This document shows, one piece after another, positions 46,366 through 58,306 of a stretch of DNA of 64,000 nt. Each line of letters begins with the position of its first letter. Position 1 is the stretch's first letter. The stretch is from Lutjanus erythropterus (lineage: Eukaryota; Chordata; Actinopteri; Lutjaniformes; Lutjanidae). Made by a program: the position numbers and the translations under genes. Location: NCBI GenBank assembly GCA_020091685.1, contig CM034608.1, positions 4,130,751 through 4,194,750 of the forward strand. The letters are read 5' to 3'. Under the pieces are notes generated by a model, which did not search any database, was not told the origin of the DNA, and was given only the letters and a program-made list of their open reading frames with translations.

Positions 46366-47500
46366 CTGGTAAAGAAGGCAATTTTATTAATCTTTTTCTT
46401 CCAGAAATAAAGGGCTACATGTCCAAACACCTTCTCCAGCCAAACAAAAAAAACAGAACAAATCAGAAACCTCTTCAGCCATTCTGTTATTTTACAGAAA
46501 CATCTTGGGTCCTTGTCTTCAAATATCAAATCCGCAGCCATAAAGCTAGGAGTGATAACAGTGACTTTCATTTGAAAAACATAAAACCCTCCTCCTCCTC
46601 CTCCTCTTCAACCACTTCATATTCTGGCCATCCTCCTTCTCTCTCCCTTCTTTCCCTCACAGAATTTCTCCCTCTATCCCCTTTTCTTTTAACTGCTTTT
46701 CTCCTCTCATCTGTCTCATATTCATCCACACTCACTGGCAGGTTTCTAGATTTCAGTGTAACCTGATATGAGTCAAAATGAGACTCCATTTCAAAAAAGA
46801 AGCATAAACAGGAACAGTGTGAATCACTGATGAAACCTGAACTCTAGTTGCAGTCTGTCAGCACTAAACCAGCAGGGTCAGCATGCACAAACCAAACCTA
46901 ATCCTTCACTAATATACGTAATTTATTGAATATAGCTAATAAAGGTTGCCCTGTGGTGTTCTTTGTTGTCATGACAACACAGTGGTCCAATTCTGGGCAA
47001 TAATGGATAACAGAAGTTTTGACCACAACTGAATCATCAACATGTAAGGTCTATGGAAAAATACTCAGTTATGCAGCTCAAAGAGGAAAATAATTAATTA
47101 AAAAACATATATTCTTAAATGTGAGAAACACAGCCCACTGGAGACTGCAGCATGGGGGAAAACACAGGCTTTAATTCAACGCACACACATGCGCCCTCAC
47201 CTATTTTTAACACCACGTTGGCAAAAAAGCAGGTTTTTAAATGTCAGTATGGTTCTTTGTCAAGAAAATGTGACTTTCATAGTGTGTGCTGCAGACTACA
47301 AAAACTAAGCTTTCACTTATCATCTCTGCATATCTGTCATACCTACAGAGGAATTTATTATTCTGATTTTTTATATGTGTCACATTCATAATGTAAGACT
47401 TTTATGAAACTCGCTGTGGTTGAATACTAATAAAACAGACAGTTTAAGGTTAATAATTCTTCACTTCCTGTCACACGGGAGACCAAAGTCCTTTTCCAGA
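46366..47500. other. Intergenic, no supported gene
   Basis: It begins with a piece shared with the 3540-3610 repeat (aacaaaccatctggtgtgtc at 46264). A (TCC)n tract lies at 46589-46610. Nothing else is supported. Confidence 0.5.
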
Positions 47501-48130
47501 TATGGAATATGTGTCTGTTAAAAGGACTTGTGGGGAGGATTTAGTGGCATCTAGTGGTCAGCTTGCAGATTGCAAACACCCTCCCCTTCCAAGTGTGTGG
47601 GAGAACCTACAGTGGCAGTGGATACATCCCAGGTCTCTTATTTGTCGTTTCTTCGCTCCTCATTCGAACTGGAAGTTCTTCTGGTCTGCCATCTTGCTGG
47701 CCCATCCATCAGTGCACATACTGACCTTAAATGTGTGTCTTTCAGCCAGTACCATAAAGGAGGATTTTTTTTCCTCAATCAGGAAAAAACAAGATGGAGG
47801 CTAACTAGATTATGCACAGTGACCATAATACCGTAGTGAATGAAGTACCCATTGCAGAACTTGCTGCTGTACGAGAGATATGAAGCTCTAAGACAAACAT
47901 TTACAAGAATGGTGGTCCTGCTAACTTTGCTAAATGTCGCTACTCCTTTTGACCTAGAGAAGCAGGGTCAAGTCATATTTAGGAATGAAAAAAGCAGTTT
48001 TTGCTTCAATGTAGAAGAAACAAACACTTTTGTTTTCTTGGATGAAGAAATTGATTTTTATTGTCATTATTTTCTGTTAATATATCATTACTGGTCTTAC
48101 CTTAAATGCACTACAGTACAGCATAAGTGA
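47501..48130 (+). repeat. Dispersed repeat (tagtggcatctagtggtcag type)
   Basis: The segments 'gatttagtggcatctagtgg', 'cagattgcaaacaccctcc' and 'gaacctacagtggca' are familiar as a teleost repeat. Overlapping ORFs (47502-47836, 47840-48130) carry no domains. Confidence 0.5.
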
Positions 48131-48544
48131 TTTTTTTTGGTTAGTATTCCAATTTATTTGGGGCTGTTGAACCAAAATATTTGCTGATAAATGGAACAGA
48201 CCAGTAGCCATTTGTTCATAATAAAAGCATAGTTTTTTTCTTTAAAGTGTTTTATTTGGATTTTTATTATTCCATTTTTATGTGTTTTTCTGTATAGTTC
48301 CAATGGTAATTTCTTTTTCTGGATGTTTAGTGGTTTATTGAATATATGTTTGATTTCAATTCTGATGTATTGGCTTTAACATGCTTTTATAATATCAATT
48401 TTGATGTTTCTAGTTAGTTTACCCATTTCATATAGACATGCTCTGTCCATCATGTGGCAGACAGTGTTGCCCAGCTCTGCCTCGATCGGTTCAGCTTTGT
48501 GAGTAGACCTGCAGCTTGAATATTTTATGTTGTCCAGTGTGTCT

Positions 48545-48730
48545 CCTATCCTGGTCCTCCGGAGCTGCCGCCCTGCTCAAACACACCTGATTCAGATGAT
48601 CAGCTCTATCATGAAGCCTCTGCCTGAAGCCTGAAGCCTGATAATGAACTGATCATGTGAATCAGGTGTGTTTGAGCAGGGAAATATCTAAAACATGCAG
48701 GACAGTGAGCTCTGAGGACCAGGATAGAGG
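48545..48730. mobile_element. Short palindromic element
   Basis: The left end tcctatcctggtcctcc and the right end gaggaccaggatagagga are inverted, and the internal 'ctgctcaaacacacctgatt' pairs with 'aatcaggtgtgtttgagcag'. The whole 185 bp can fold back. It is non-coding. Confidence 0.85.
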
Positions 48731-48759
48731 AAACACTGTTGTCTCTTTTAAGATGGCTT

Positions 48760-49755
48760 AGAAAGCTCTACTAAAAAGTTGAAACAACTCAAAATTTCAA
48801 GGCAGCATACTGAAATCGATTTTTGAGCTTTGAGCCCAACTCAAACTCTCAAGTTTTGAGAAATTAACCACTAATCTTTTGTTGAGATAATTTACTTTTC
48901 TTCTTTAGATAAATCCTTGAGTTTTGGAGACTCCAAAAATGTGTACTTAAAAAATTTAACGAGTTAAGAGACTCTGAATGATGGATAATTTTTTTATATT
49001 TTAAATTAAAAGCATTTAATTTTCAGTCACCAAAATAATGACGACTCACACAGGTCACTGTGACCAAATTTTGAATCTTGACACTACAGCTGCTCCAGCT
49101 GTCATGCTGACTCATCTGATAAAGACGATCTGACAGCCGTGATCCTGTCCTGTGTGCACTCTGCAGGTCTGTTTAGATTTATTACACTTTATAATTATGA
49201 AATAAACTCTTTTAGTTTTAATTTCTAAAGAAATTAACTTTAAAGACACGTGCGCACTGCTGTTTAACATTTATGAAAAGTGTTCTGTGATTGTGGAGAC
49301 GTGTGTCAAGCGAGACATATGCACACTTTTTACTTAAATATTTACACTATATTGCTGATAGAAAATATGTCCAAATGACACATTATCAATCCACACTCCT
49401 GTATGAGGAAGAGAATGACCATAAAGGAAGGTGTTTTGTGATTGTGAAGACGTGTGTGTGTTTCAGCTAAACGCACCAGCTGCTATCTTGTGCTGAAAGA
49501 CCACAGACTTTGCACTTCGACCAGGTTTTAGCTGGTCTAAAGCGCAAGCGGTTTTTACTCCAATGCGCCGAGCACAAGAAATGCACCAGGCCACACCTTC
49601 ATGTTTAGACCTCCTGCCCACAGCTGCACAGACCAGACGCAAGTGCATTTGCTATCTTGCGGACATGGCAAAAAAATGGCACTTGCTCTGCTGTAAGATA
49701 GCGAAACCAATTGCGCCAGAGGCACAATGGCTTTGTGCCGGGTGTGAGACAGAGG
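48760..49755 (+). repeat. Second copy of the repeat found in W1 intron 4
   Basis: It aligns by segment order with 26930-27847, ending in 'aatggctttgtgccgggtgt'. The two copies are visibly diverged but keep length and order, so they are independent insertions or an old duplication. Confidence 0.75.
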
Positions 49756-50596
49756 TTATTTAGGTTCCAGTCTTTATGCTAAGCTAACAAGCTGCTGGTT
49801 GTAGCTTCATATTCAGCTTACAGAAATGAGTGGCATCACTCACTACTGAAAAATAGACATTATTATTTTAACAAACATTGCAGATTTGATACCTCTTTTC
49901 TTTTTGGTATTAAATAATTTAAATAATCTTAACAGTGCTTGGATTAATCCCGGTATTGTTTAATCTATTTCTCTCAACAGCAAAAGTTGGGCAAACAATT
50001 ACATACTTAACACTTGGACACTTAACTCTTGGATCTCAAAGATGAAATACTTATTTAGTCACTTATCTAGTCTTTGAAATTTAGAGATGACAGTTACTGC
50101 ATATCAGTTTAAACATTTAGTTTTGTACATAACACAGGAAAAGGGGGGGTCTGATTACACTGAGGATTGCTTGATACTTCATTATTCCAAACTTAAACAT
50201 CCATATCATAGTCATGTCAGTTTAAGATATGTCAGGCTTAATTACAGGTACATATGTGTATAAAGTAATGTTACGTTCATTAAGACATCCAGAAGTTCCT
50301 TTCAAGGGAGCCACAGTGAAAATTTTTATAACTTATTCCTGGACAGTGTATATGATGTTGAGACATCTATTAAATATTATTTTTGTGTCACCTCAATATT
50401 TATTGACTATTTGTTGTGAATACATATTCCATCTCGTCCATCTGTGGACTGCAGTTGTGAGTTGTTTCTCATACTGAAAGCAATGACAAGGAGTCAGCAA
50501 ATTCAAGTTAAAGTTTACTTTATTTTTATTATTGTTATAATTATCATTTCATTCATACCTACAAATAATTTCGAGTCAGCAGTGATCTTAACCTGC

Positions 50597-50712
50597 GTGT
50601 CTCTGGACTGTGGGTGGAAACCGGAGCTCCCGGAGAAAAACCACACCGACATGGGGAGCTCATTAAAGCTCCACACAGCTACAGTGCTAACCACTGCAGC
50701 ATCGTGCCATCC
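50597..50712 (+). repeat. Fragment of a common fish repeat (ggactgtgggtggaaaccgg type)
   Basis: The text 'ctggactgtgggtggaaacc', 'cggagaaaaaccacaccgac' and 'gtgctaaccactgcagcatc' follows a layout I recognise from many fish genomes. AATAAA on the minus strand at 50719-50714 could serve the gene at 51167-52245. Confidence 0.6.
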
Positions 50713-50953
50713 TTTTATTATTATCTGAGATATAAATATAAATAATTAAAAAATATATTTATAATTAATCGTCTCACCGTACTAGGGCTGCCATGGCCAT
50801 TAATCATTGTCAATATTTCAAAATTACAAGTGTGTCATTTAAATATTAGAATGGTTTTTTTTTACTTTTCCTGTCTTTACCTTTCTTGCCTTCCCTTGAG
50901 GCCTTTGTAGAGCCCCTTGGCTCTGGGTCTTCCTCCTCATCTCCTAGTCTATC

Positions 50954-51166
50954 TCACTTTCTTTTCCTTTTCCTGAATGGGCTGGGCTGAGGTCCTTCTT
51001 CAGCAGCCTTATTACTAGGACCTGCATGCTCGGTTGGACTGTCTCGAGTGTTCTTGTGTTCACAGTCAGTGTCCCTGTTAGAAGTGCAGTCAAACTCATC
51101 CCTCAGTCCATCCTCCTCTCTTGACCTCTTCCTGGATGGGCCGGGCAGGGGTTCGACTGGACTATT
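50954..51166 (-). pseudogene. In-frame continuation of the GPSRKRSR repeat after the stop codon
   Basis: Directly after TGA (51169-51167), in the same frame, 70 codons stay open to a second TGA at 50956-50954. They read NSPVEPLPGPSRKRSREEDG, DEFDCTSNRDTDCEH, then GPSNKAAEEG and PFRKRKRK. This is one further repeat unit plus a part unit of the protein upstream. It is either the remains of a longer ancestral protein cut by a nonsense change, a readthrough tail, or a sign of allelic variation at the stop. Confidence 0.7.
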
Positions 51167-52245
51167 TCAAGTATTATCATCATAGTCGCTGTTGTCGGTG
51201 TCACTTTCGGAGGTGCAGTCGAACTCATCCCACCATGTGAAAAATTTGAAGCGTCTCACTTTAACTTTCTGTCCACCCTCCTTTCTTGACCTCTTCCTGG
51301 ACGGGCCAGACAGAGGGTCGTCTTTAGCAACTTCAGCGCTTGCACTTGCATGTTCGGCTGCAGGTTGGCTATTCCCAGTCTCGTCAGTATTACTAAAGTC
51401 ACCGCCAGTGTTGTCAGTCCCACTATCAGAGGTGCCATTGCATGGTGCCAAGCGTTTCCTGCTCTGCTCTTCAGCTTGTCCATCCTCCTCTCTCGACCTC
51501 TCCCTGGACGGACTGGGCAGAGCGTCGTCTTCAGCAACCTCAGCGTTGGCACCTGTGTGTTGAACTGGATGTTTTACAGTATTTTTGTCATTATTATTAG
51601 CGTTACAGTGTGTGTCAGTGTCACTATCAGTGTCACTATCAGAGGTGTCATCTTGCAATCTGAACCGTTTCCTGCTTCTGTTTTCGATGCCCGCCCCATC
51701 GTCCTTCCTTGACCTCTTCCTGGACGGTCCAGGCAGAGGGTCGTCTTCTTCTGCAATCTGGTTGACTCCAACCCCATCACTAACACCAACCCTGATGTCT
51801 TCTGCATGTTCATTATTGCCCTCAAAGTTGTCAATGTTGCCATGGTTTTCGTTGTTGTCAACATTGCCATGGTTTTCGTTGTTTTCAACGTTGCCAGGGT
51901 TTTCGTTGTTTTCAACGTTGCCATGGTTTTCGTTATTGTCAGCGTTGCAATGGTTTTCACCATTATTATCATGGTTGACATAGTTGACAGCGTGTTCTTC
52001 GTTCCGAAGTTCGTCTGGCCAAACTAGATCCAGCAAAGCGTTTATCCACTCAAAGTACCCTTGGATAAGTTGACCAGCTGGTGGCTGATTGTGTGCTGGG
52101 ATATGCGGAACGTTTGGGCCTGTAAGATCAGTTAGAGAAATATGTTAGAATAGAATTCATTAGAAATGATGATGAAATGTTTGAAATGATGAAACAAATA
52201 CTTACGATTTCCATCATTGTGCCCAGCATCTCCTGTTCCTTCCAT
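51167..52245 (-). CDS. Repeat protein with GPSRKRSR basic blocks and SDSDTD acidic blocks, two coding exons, 330 aa
   Basis: Exons 52245-52206 (MEGTGDAGHNDGN) and 52119-51167 join across an 86-bp GT-AG intron with matching phase. The protein starts with a short W/L-rich segment (GYFEWINALLDLVWPDELRN, about 33-52). Asn-rich nine-residue repeats (NVENNENHG) follow, then three units of about 65 residues, each with AE-x-A-x-DDPLPGPSRKRSR, a second basic patch and TSDSDTD. KRSRK/RKR clusters fit nuclear targeting, which is inferred. Similar GPSRKR linkers occur at the start of some fish multi-copy proteins (for example Pim-like kinases, as recalled), but no kinase or other domain follows here. No family is recognised. 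The stop falls between repeat units. Confidence 0.65.
51840..51962. repeat. 27-bp coding minisatellite (nine-residue NENHGN units)
   Basis: 'gttttcgttgttttcaacg' followed by 'ttgccatg' repeats about four and a half times at 27-bp spacing within the gene at 51167-52245. The period is a multiple of three and keeps the frame. Confidence 0.9.
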
Positions 52246-52319
52246 TTTGACTGCTTAAATAGATAACAGAAACCAAAGAAAAGTTAATTTACAGTATCAC
52301 AATTTTATCCATCCTACTT

Positions 52320-52321
52320 AA

Positions 52322-52353
<32 letters not shown>

Positions 52354-52395
52354 ATATGTGTGTGTATGTATATAAATATACATATATATGTATAA
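52320..52395. repeat. (TA)n(TG)n compound microsatellite
   Basis: Alternating TA, TG and TATG stretches. It lies in the 5' UTR intron of the GPSRKRSR gene. Confidence 0.9.
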
Positions 52396-52782
52396 TGTTG
52401 TAGAATTGTGACAGCTTCAAACAGCCCTTAATACATTATTATTTTTGGGCAATGTTCAACATTATCAATTAATAAATTCTGCTCAATTTTAACTGCTTTC
52501 TGAGTGTTTTCTTACTGTTAGACTAGTCGACTAGTCTAAAGTAAAATTTTCATTTAATCTACAGGGAGAGTAAACATCCCTATACCACATACAACCACAC
52601 TTAAAATAATCCAAACTATCCCTTTAATTGAACTCTTAAATAGTGACTAAGTTTGCAAAATAAAACTAAATGTATACTATGCCAGTGACTAATTAAGCAG
52701 ACACCATCAGAGTCATGTTGGTATTTCACTATAAATATTATAGACTAGATTATTAAGAAGATGTAAAGGGTTATACACTTAC

Positions 52783-52930
52783 CTTCCCAACAATAAAATA
52801 GTGAGAAATCCGTGTGTTATAAACTGTTGTTTCTTATCAAACTGCAGCTCCTGTAATGTCTTAGAATCTGAGAATGTCTTAGTGATGGCAGAATTCCGTG
52901 TCCTTTCAGAGATGAAAGTCATGAATGCTT
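52783..52930 (-). promoter_or_regulatory. Candidate 5' UTR exon of the GPSRKRSR gene
   Basis: On the minus strand GGGAAG|gtaagt is a full-consensus donor ending at 52783. An acceptor (tttaagcag) lies five bases before the ATG at 52245. Together they imply a non-coding first exon and an intron of about 530 bp. The exon's 5' end is not defined; the right boundary given is a guess. Confidence 0.4.
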
Positions 52931-52964
52931 TGATGTATGACATCACCATAGAATTTTGATGACA

Positions 52965-53330
52965 TCACAATAGAATGTTGCCAATAAGCTGTAGATATTA
53001 AGTCAAACCAACAACTCTTCAGTCACACTGGCAAACTTGATTTCTTTTTACATTTCTTTTTAGGTTAAAAAATCAGTGTTTCTCAGTCAGAAGACCTAAA
53101 TATGAAAAAAATTAAAGTTAATTAACCTGAATATATACAAGTTGTTTGTTTAAGTTCTGCACTGTTCTGAAAAAAAAAATATTTAAATTGAATTAACTTG
53201 AATAAATAAAATGAAATGTGAATAATTTAGTGCTGTCAATCAAATTAAAATATTTAATCATGATTAATTGCATGAGTGTCTGTAGTTAATTGCGATTAAT
53301 CACACATTTTTTATTTTCCCTAACGGTCAG
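52965..53330 (+). repeat. Two dispersed repeats
   Basis: 52965-53235 is the second copy of the 16910-17420 family. 53230-53320 reads gtgctgtcaatcaaatt, 'atcatgattaattgcat' and 'attgcgattaatcacacatt', a motif set I recognise as a common teleost element. Confidence 0.6.
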
Positions 53331-54212
53331 TTCCAAACGTACCTTCAGCGACTCTCTCAGTCCAAATCAGCTCAGCAGTTCACTTCAGCTCACTTCAGTT
53401 CCAACAACCAGACACAGAAAAAAAAAAAAACATCCTGTCACCGTCCTCTGGCTCTGGTGGCTCAAACATGTCTGGACATGTACAATAAAACCGCTAAACA
53501 GAGCGTCCATTTTTCAAGTCATTTTCAGGTCATAGCAGTGTTTGACACTGAGACAGGGTAGTGGACACATCTCCAATGTTTCACAGCAGGAAAACTGCTA
53601 ATTTTTTCATAATTTTGAGACCAAATTTTATATACTTAGCAATTTCTTTTAATAATTCAAATTTGGCTTGGTGGTTAATAACAAGTTTCTGACATGTAAC
53701 AAACTCAAAACACACATTTGTTGTGGTTTTACACGACCTTTAAAGAAATAATTTAGAATTAATCACTACTAAACAAATAAACAGATACATATAAATAGCG
53801 ATTTTCACAAAATACTGCTGGTTCTGTGGTGTTGGCATTTCAAATCTGAAGTCTGCAGCGTGTGATAGGAGCATCATTTAAGCATAGTCATTAATGTGAA
53901 CCAAAAAAAAAAGTCTGATCAGCCCAGTAGCTTTTGAGATTAGCTGCAGAAAAAAATACAGCAAAGGATATTGATGCAAACTGCTGTGTTTCTGATGCAT
54001 GTGTCTTAGATATACTTTAGTACAGTCAATGAAGTGACAAGGTCTAAATAAGTGGCTTCAGTATTGACTGAAGCTTGGTGGCGAAAAAAAACCCTGTATA
54101 TAGTATGAAGCACACGTTTGATGCTTTTGTACTGATGCTTTTCAAAAAATTACCAGCACAAAACTCAAATAAGGGAAGTACATGTGAGCAGTCATTGTTT
54201 CTTCACCTCATG

Positions 54213-54245
<33 letters not shown>

Positions 54246-55505
54246 AGGCTAGACAGAACCAGTTTTCTGTGGTATCATATCCTTTTTTTTCCCTCTGTAC
54301 TTTTTGTTATCTTATCAGAAAATCTGAGGTCTCTGTTGTGTAATTCTCAGTAAATCTGATTCATTTTTTATTCTTGTATTTCCCTCAACAATAAAGAAAC
54401 AATAAAAATGTCCACACTTGTTCCTAAAACTAACTTTCAGCTCTTTTATGGACTGTTTATCAGACTTTCAGTATTTCAGTGGTGAGTTTTACATTTCAGT
54501 TTCATTTCACAGACAGATGATGTGTGGTAGATGTCTTGTAGTGAATACAATCCATTTAGCTTGAATTATATTTTGCTCACTAAAGGTTTAATGTAGTCTC
54601 AAAGTGGGACAGAATTGAGTAAGCATGAAAAAAGTCTCTGCCTAAAATAATTTTAACCTGCGAGAGCCATGGAAAGAAATAAAAAAAAAAAAAAAGAGAG
54701 AGAATACTACAGTGTTTGTCATCATCACTATCATCCAATTCTCTGACTGACCCACCTTTCAGCACTATGTACAAATGCCAGAAGTGTACTATGAAATAAG
54801 CTCAGTCACCATTTTTCAAACAAATTAATACAATCTAATACAACGAACGTGTATTAAATCCTCCTTTGAAACTGTGTAAAGACCGTCTCCAGTGAAAATC
54901 CTATTTTTAACCTTGTTAACATGTCCATGTGGTGTTTTTCATGTGTTACGAGACATATCAGGAGCAAAATAAGCAGTGAACGCCATGTCTGAGTATTTCT
55001 CAAAGCCATGTCTCAAAAAAAACAGATTCAGTCAGGCTGGGTGTATGATGTCACAAACCTTAGGAACCAATCCTGTTAAATCAAGGAGGTGGTGCTATAC
55101 ATATCATTAGCAGCGATTCCCCGCCCACAGGAGAAGACAGGTGTAGCTACTTGCTGTGATTAGCTAGGAAGAGGGGTGTGAGGTGTGTGCAAAGAGGTCG
55201 GGGACTATTTGCATATTTATGAAACCTTGAATACTAAATGAGGCAAAGTGTAGAGCTACATGTAAGACATTTTAACAAGGTATTCAAATTTATCTTAGAT
55301 TCTTGCCGAGCATTTTAAATAGTTTAAAACATGACTGGAGGTGGACTGTAGTGCTGTTGAATTATATTTCAAGCTGACAGGTGTTTCTGATGTTTAGCCT
55401 ACCATCACTGATAAAAATGTGACAAAATAGCAGAAAAAGTAAGAAAAACTGCATTTTCTTTTTGTTGTTGTTGTTGGTTAAGTTCTTTTCTTTTTCCCTC
55501 TTCCA
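53331..55505. other. Intergenic, nothing supported except a (GT)n tract
   Basis: A (GT)n of 14 units lies at 54215-54243. 55100-55200 is slightly GC-richer and may be the promoter side of the P-loop gene. ORFs here are short and featureless. Confidence 0.5.
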
Positions 55506-55683
55506 GTGCTGAGGCTCCATGGTCAGACCCTTCATGTACTGAACACTTTGCACCAGCAAGTGGCAGCAGATTCCTCAGACATCCAGGGAGAGTCGGGCAG
55601 CAAACATTTTTCCAGCAGTAGAATTATTTTATCATTTGGATTTCTGTCCTTGCTGTGCACAGCTGTCTGTACCAGACATCACC

Positions 55684-56422
55684 ATGGCCATGTGAGTAAC
55701 ATTAACAGCATCAACTACTAGATTATACTGCATATATTATTAATACTGTTTATATTATTCTTTCTAATTTTATGTAAGCTACTGTGTTTAAATCTTGAAA
55801 GTTACATTGTCCACATGACTTCAACATGTTGCACAAAAACAAAACCAATGCAGACAACAATTGTTGTAAAAATAGATCCTGTAGCACAGCAGATGAGCAT
55901 GAGATTTTGTCCCCTGTGGTAAATGAAAGAATATTAAATCACATGTACATTTTATCTGCACCTGAGCCACTTAAAATGATGTGAAAGTGTAAATGTGGTG
56001 AATGACCAGCAATCAAAGTGTAATAAGGAAGAAAAATACAAAGTTAAAATAACTGTTGAGTTAATTTTTTTCTTTTACGCAGGAATACTGACACTTCATC
56101 CAAATATGAGGACATCATTTCCAGAAGTAGCAAAATCCCACCTGAATGTCCCTCACAGTACCGTCTAACAACACAGACAGAAGATGTTGGAACTCTGAGA
56201 ACAATGACCTCAGGTGTAAAAGATCACAACAAGATTAACAAAACCATCTTTATTGTTGGTGACACACGAGGAGGAAAGTCTGCTCTAGTCAATACTCCAG
56301 TTAACCAAGCCAGTCAGTTGTCCCTGTACGCACACTACGCAAGTTGTGCAGGGCCCGGCGAGGTGCACGAGGGCCCCACCTCCCCCTCGTGTCACAGCGG
56401 GTGTCAGTGTTTACAACTTTAA
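55684..56422 (+). CDS. P-loop NTPase-like N-terminal fragment, two exons, 115 aa, probably truncated
   Basis: Exon 55684-55691 (ATGGCCAT, strong start context, donor gtgagt) joins 56083-56422 in frame to give MAMNTDTSSKYEDIISRSSK and so on. A 5' UTR part probably starts after the acceptor ctcttccag at 55506. A Walker A motif is clear: FIVGDTRGGKSALVN (GxxxxGKS) at about residues 61-75, after NKINKT. This start resembles a multi-copy teleost family with a GETGAGKS-type P-loop, recalled and not searched. In that family a G-domain of over 200 residues follows. Here the sequence departs after VNTPVNQ into a GC-rich tail ending HSGCQCLQL and stops, with no Walker B or NKxD motif. It is likely a truncated or chimeric pseudogene. 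Confidence 0.5.
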
Positions 56423-56731
56423 TGAGAGGATGAAACAGAACTGAAGAGAAAATAACATCCAGAGAGAGAACAGGGTGGACAGTAATCAGGTAAACTTTCC
56501 TCTTCTACAACTGTGATATCAATCATTCACAGTAACATTAAATTGTTGATAGTTTGCAGTGATGCTCCTCCCTCTGTCTGTCTGATGTTAGCTGTGACTT
56601 TGTATCTGACAGAAGTGAGAATGAAATACAACTATTTATCATGTTTAATGAACACTAACGTGCAGCAGCATTTCTAATCTGTAGCTCTGTCCAGACAACA
56701 TATGGACATGATGTTTGTCCTCTGAGGTGAC

Positions 56732-57292
56732 CAGGAGTGTAAAAAGTATTCAGATCCTTTACTGAAGCAAAAGTACTAATACCACACTGTAAAAATACTT
56801 CACTACAAGTAAAAGTCCTGCATTCACAAAACCTTACTGAAGTAAAAGTATGTCAATATTATCAGACAAATGTACTTAAAGTAAAAGTATTCATGTTGCA
56901 GTAAAATGTTCTGTCAGTGTTATTATGTCTTTTAGTTTCTGGATTAATATTATTGCATTAATGTTTCTGCTGTTTACTGCTGTAGATGTTTAAGGTTGAG
57001 CTCATTTTAACTACTTTAGAGGCCATTGTTGGCTGGTTTAATCTACAGCAATGCATCATGGTCTATAAGACCATCAAATGTATGTAGCATCACTGTCCTG
57101 TGAGAACCATGTATCTCTGAAAAGTTAGAAAACAACCTTTTTTCAGTTTTATGGGTTAAAATGTTAAGTATTTACCTCTGGGATGTAGTTTAGAAACATA
57201 AAGTTGGATAAAATGTAACTTAAGTAATGTACAAAATAAGTACAGTACTTGATGTAAATGTACTCAGTTACTGTCTACCACTGATTACAGCT
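56732..57292 (+). mobile_element. Dispersed element with aagtaaaagtact motifs
   Basis: The left end (gagtgtaaaaagtattcaga) and the right end (actcagttactgtctaccac) bound about 560 bp that contain repeated 'aagtaaaagtact' and 'gtacttaa' phrases. Shorter relatives lie at 6050-6190 and 34010-34130. I recognise it as a widespread teleost repeat. It is non-coding. Confidence 0.65.
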
Positions 57293-57780
57293 CTGAAGTA
57301 ATGAAAGATGGGAATTAATGGATTGATATTGACTGATGATTGATTAAATATTGAATTTAAAATCAATTAACTGACTAATTACCAGGAAGCAGACCCAAAG
57401 CTTAGTGTTATGTTTTAGTATTTTCTACATTTTATATATTCTATTTTTTTAATTTATGTTAATTATGTTAAATAATTTATGATATTCACTTACCTTAAGA
57501 TTGTACACAAAATATTCTATTCAATAAATATTGGGGTTTTTTGTACCTCATTCTTTTCTATATAGATCTTCTTATTCTTTGACTGACAGATTGAACAAAC
57601 TGTTTTAAAGGAGGAAGGACTGTACTGGGAGCACTGGGTTGTCAGGTGTGACTGTGCGAGTCAGTCAGGAGGAATTTAGCAGAATTTTCTGAAGAGGAGG
57701 ACAGACAAGGATATTTGCTGTTACTATCTTATTTTCTGAAGGCTGACAGCTAAAGTTTTGACCAGTGGAGTTATTATTTA

Positions 57781-57942
57781 GCACAAGAAAAAGCAGTGGA
57801 CTGTGAACTCTCATCCTCAAACAAGCGAAAACAGAAAATAAGGACTAACATTGGTGTGGCCTTTACCAGATGGAAATCTCTGATGAGGGATAAATGTTTT
57901 CACAGTGATGCCAAAGTTGCCTCTTTTCTGCTGGACAGGTAA
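57781..57942 (+). pseudogene. Short coding-like fragment (RTNIGVAFTRWKSL ... ASFLLDR)
   Basis: One frame reads KQKIRTNIGVAFTRWKSLMR, DKCFHSDAKVASFLLDR and then TAA, where an overlapping gtaatt could be a weak donor. Basic residues, a W-containing helix and a FLLD ending look protein-like and resemble fragments recalled from fish transposon-associated exons. The end 'ctgctggaca' recurs at 58320 and 59757. Confidence 0.3.
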
Positions 57943-57971
57943 TTCATCCTACACACGTAATTGCACTTTAT

Positions 57972-58165
57972 TATGAGATCTGTGGCCTCCTCCCAACTGG
58001 ACGTGCCTAGAACACCTCTTTCAGGAGGCGACCACATGGCATCCTTTCAAGATGCCTGAACCACCTCAGCCAGCTTCTTTTTATTCAAAGGAGCAGCGGC
58101 TCTACTCCAAGTCCCTCATGGATGACTGAGCTTCTCACCCTATCCCTGAGGGAGATGCCAGCTAG
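57972..58165 (-). repeat. Non-LTR retrotransposon fragment
   Basis: 'ctcccaactggacgtgccta', 'ggagcagcggctctactcca' and 'gcttctcaccctatccctga' match the layout of a common fish LINE end. Strand is uncertain. The (ATCC)n-associated piece at 32927-33025 is probably from a similar element. Confidence 0.6.
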
Positions 58166-58306
58166 CTTACATCTAAGCAAGCATTGATCCAATGATGAAA
58201 TACAGCAGGTATTGTATCTACATGATAGATGATAGAAATACACTCATTAATGTGGAAAAAGGAAGTGCAGGGACTCGATTAGTGCAGCAGACCTTGAGAC
58301 CTTGGG

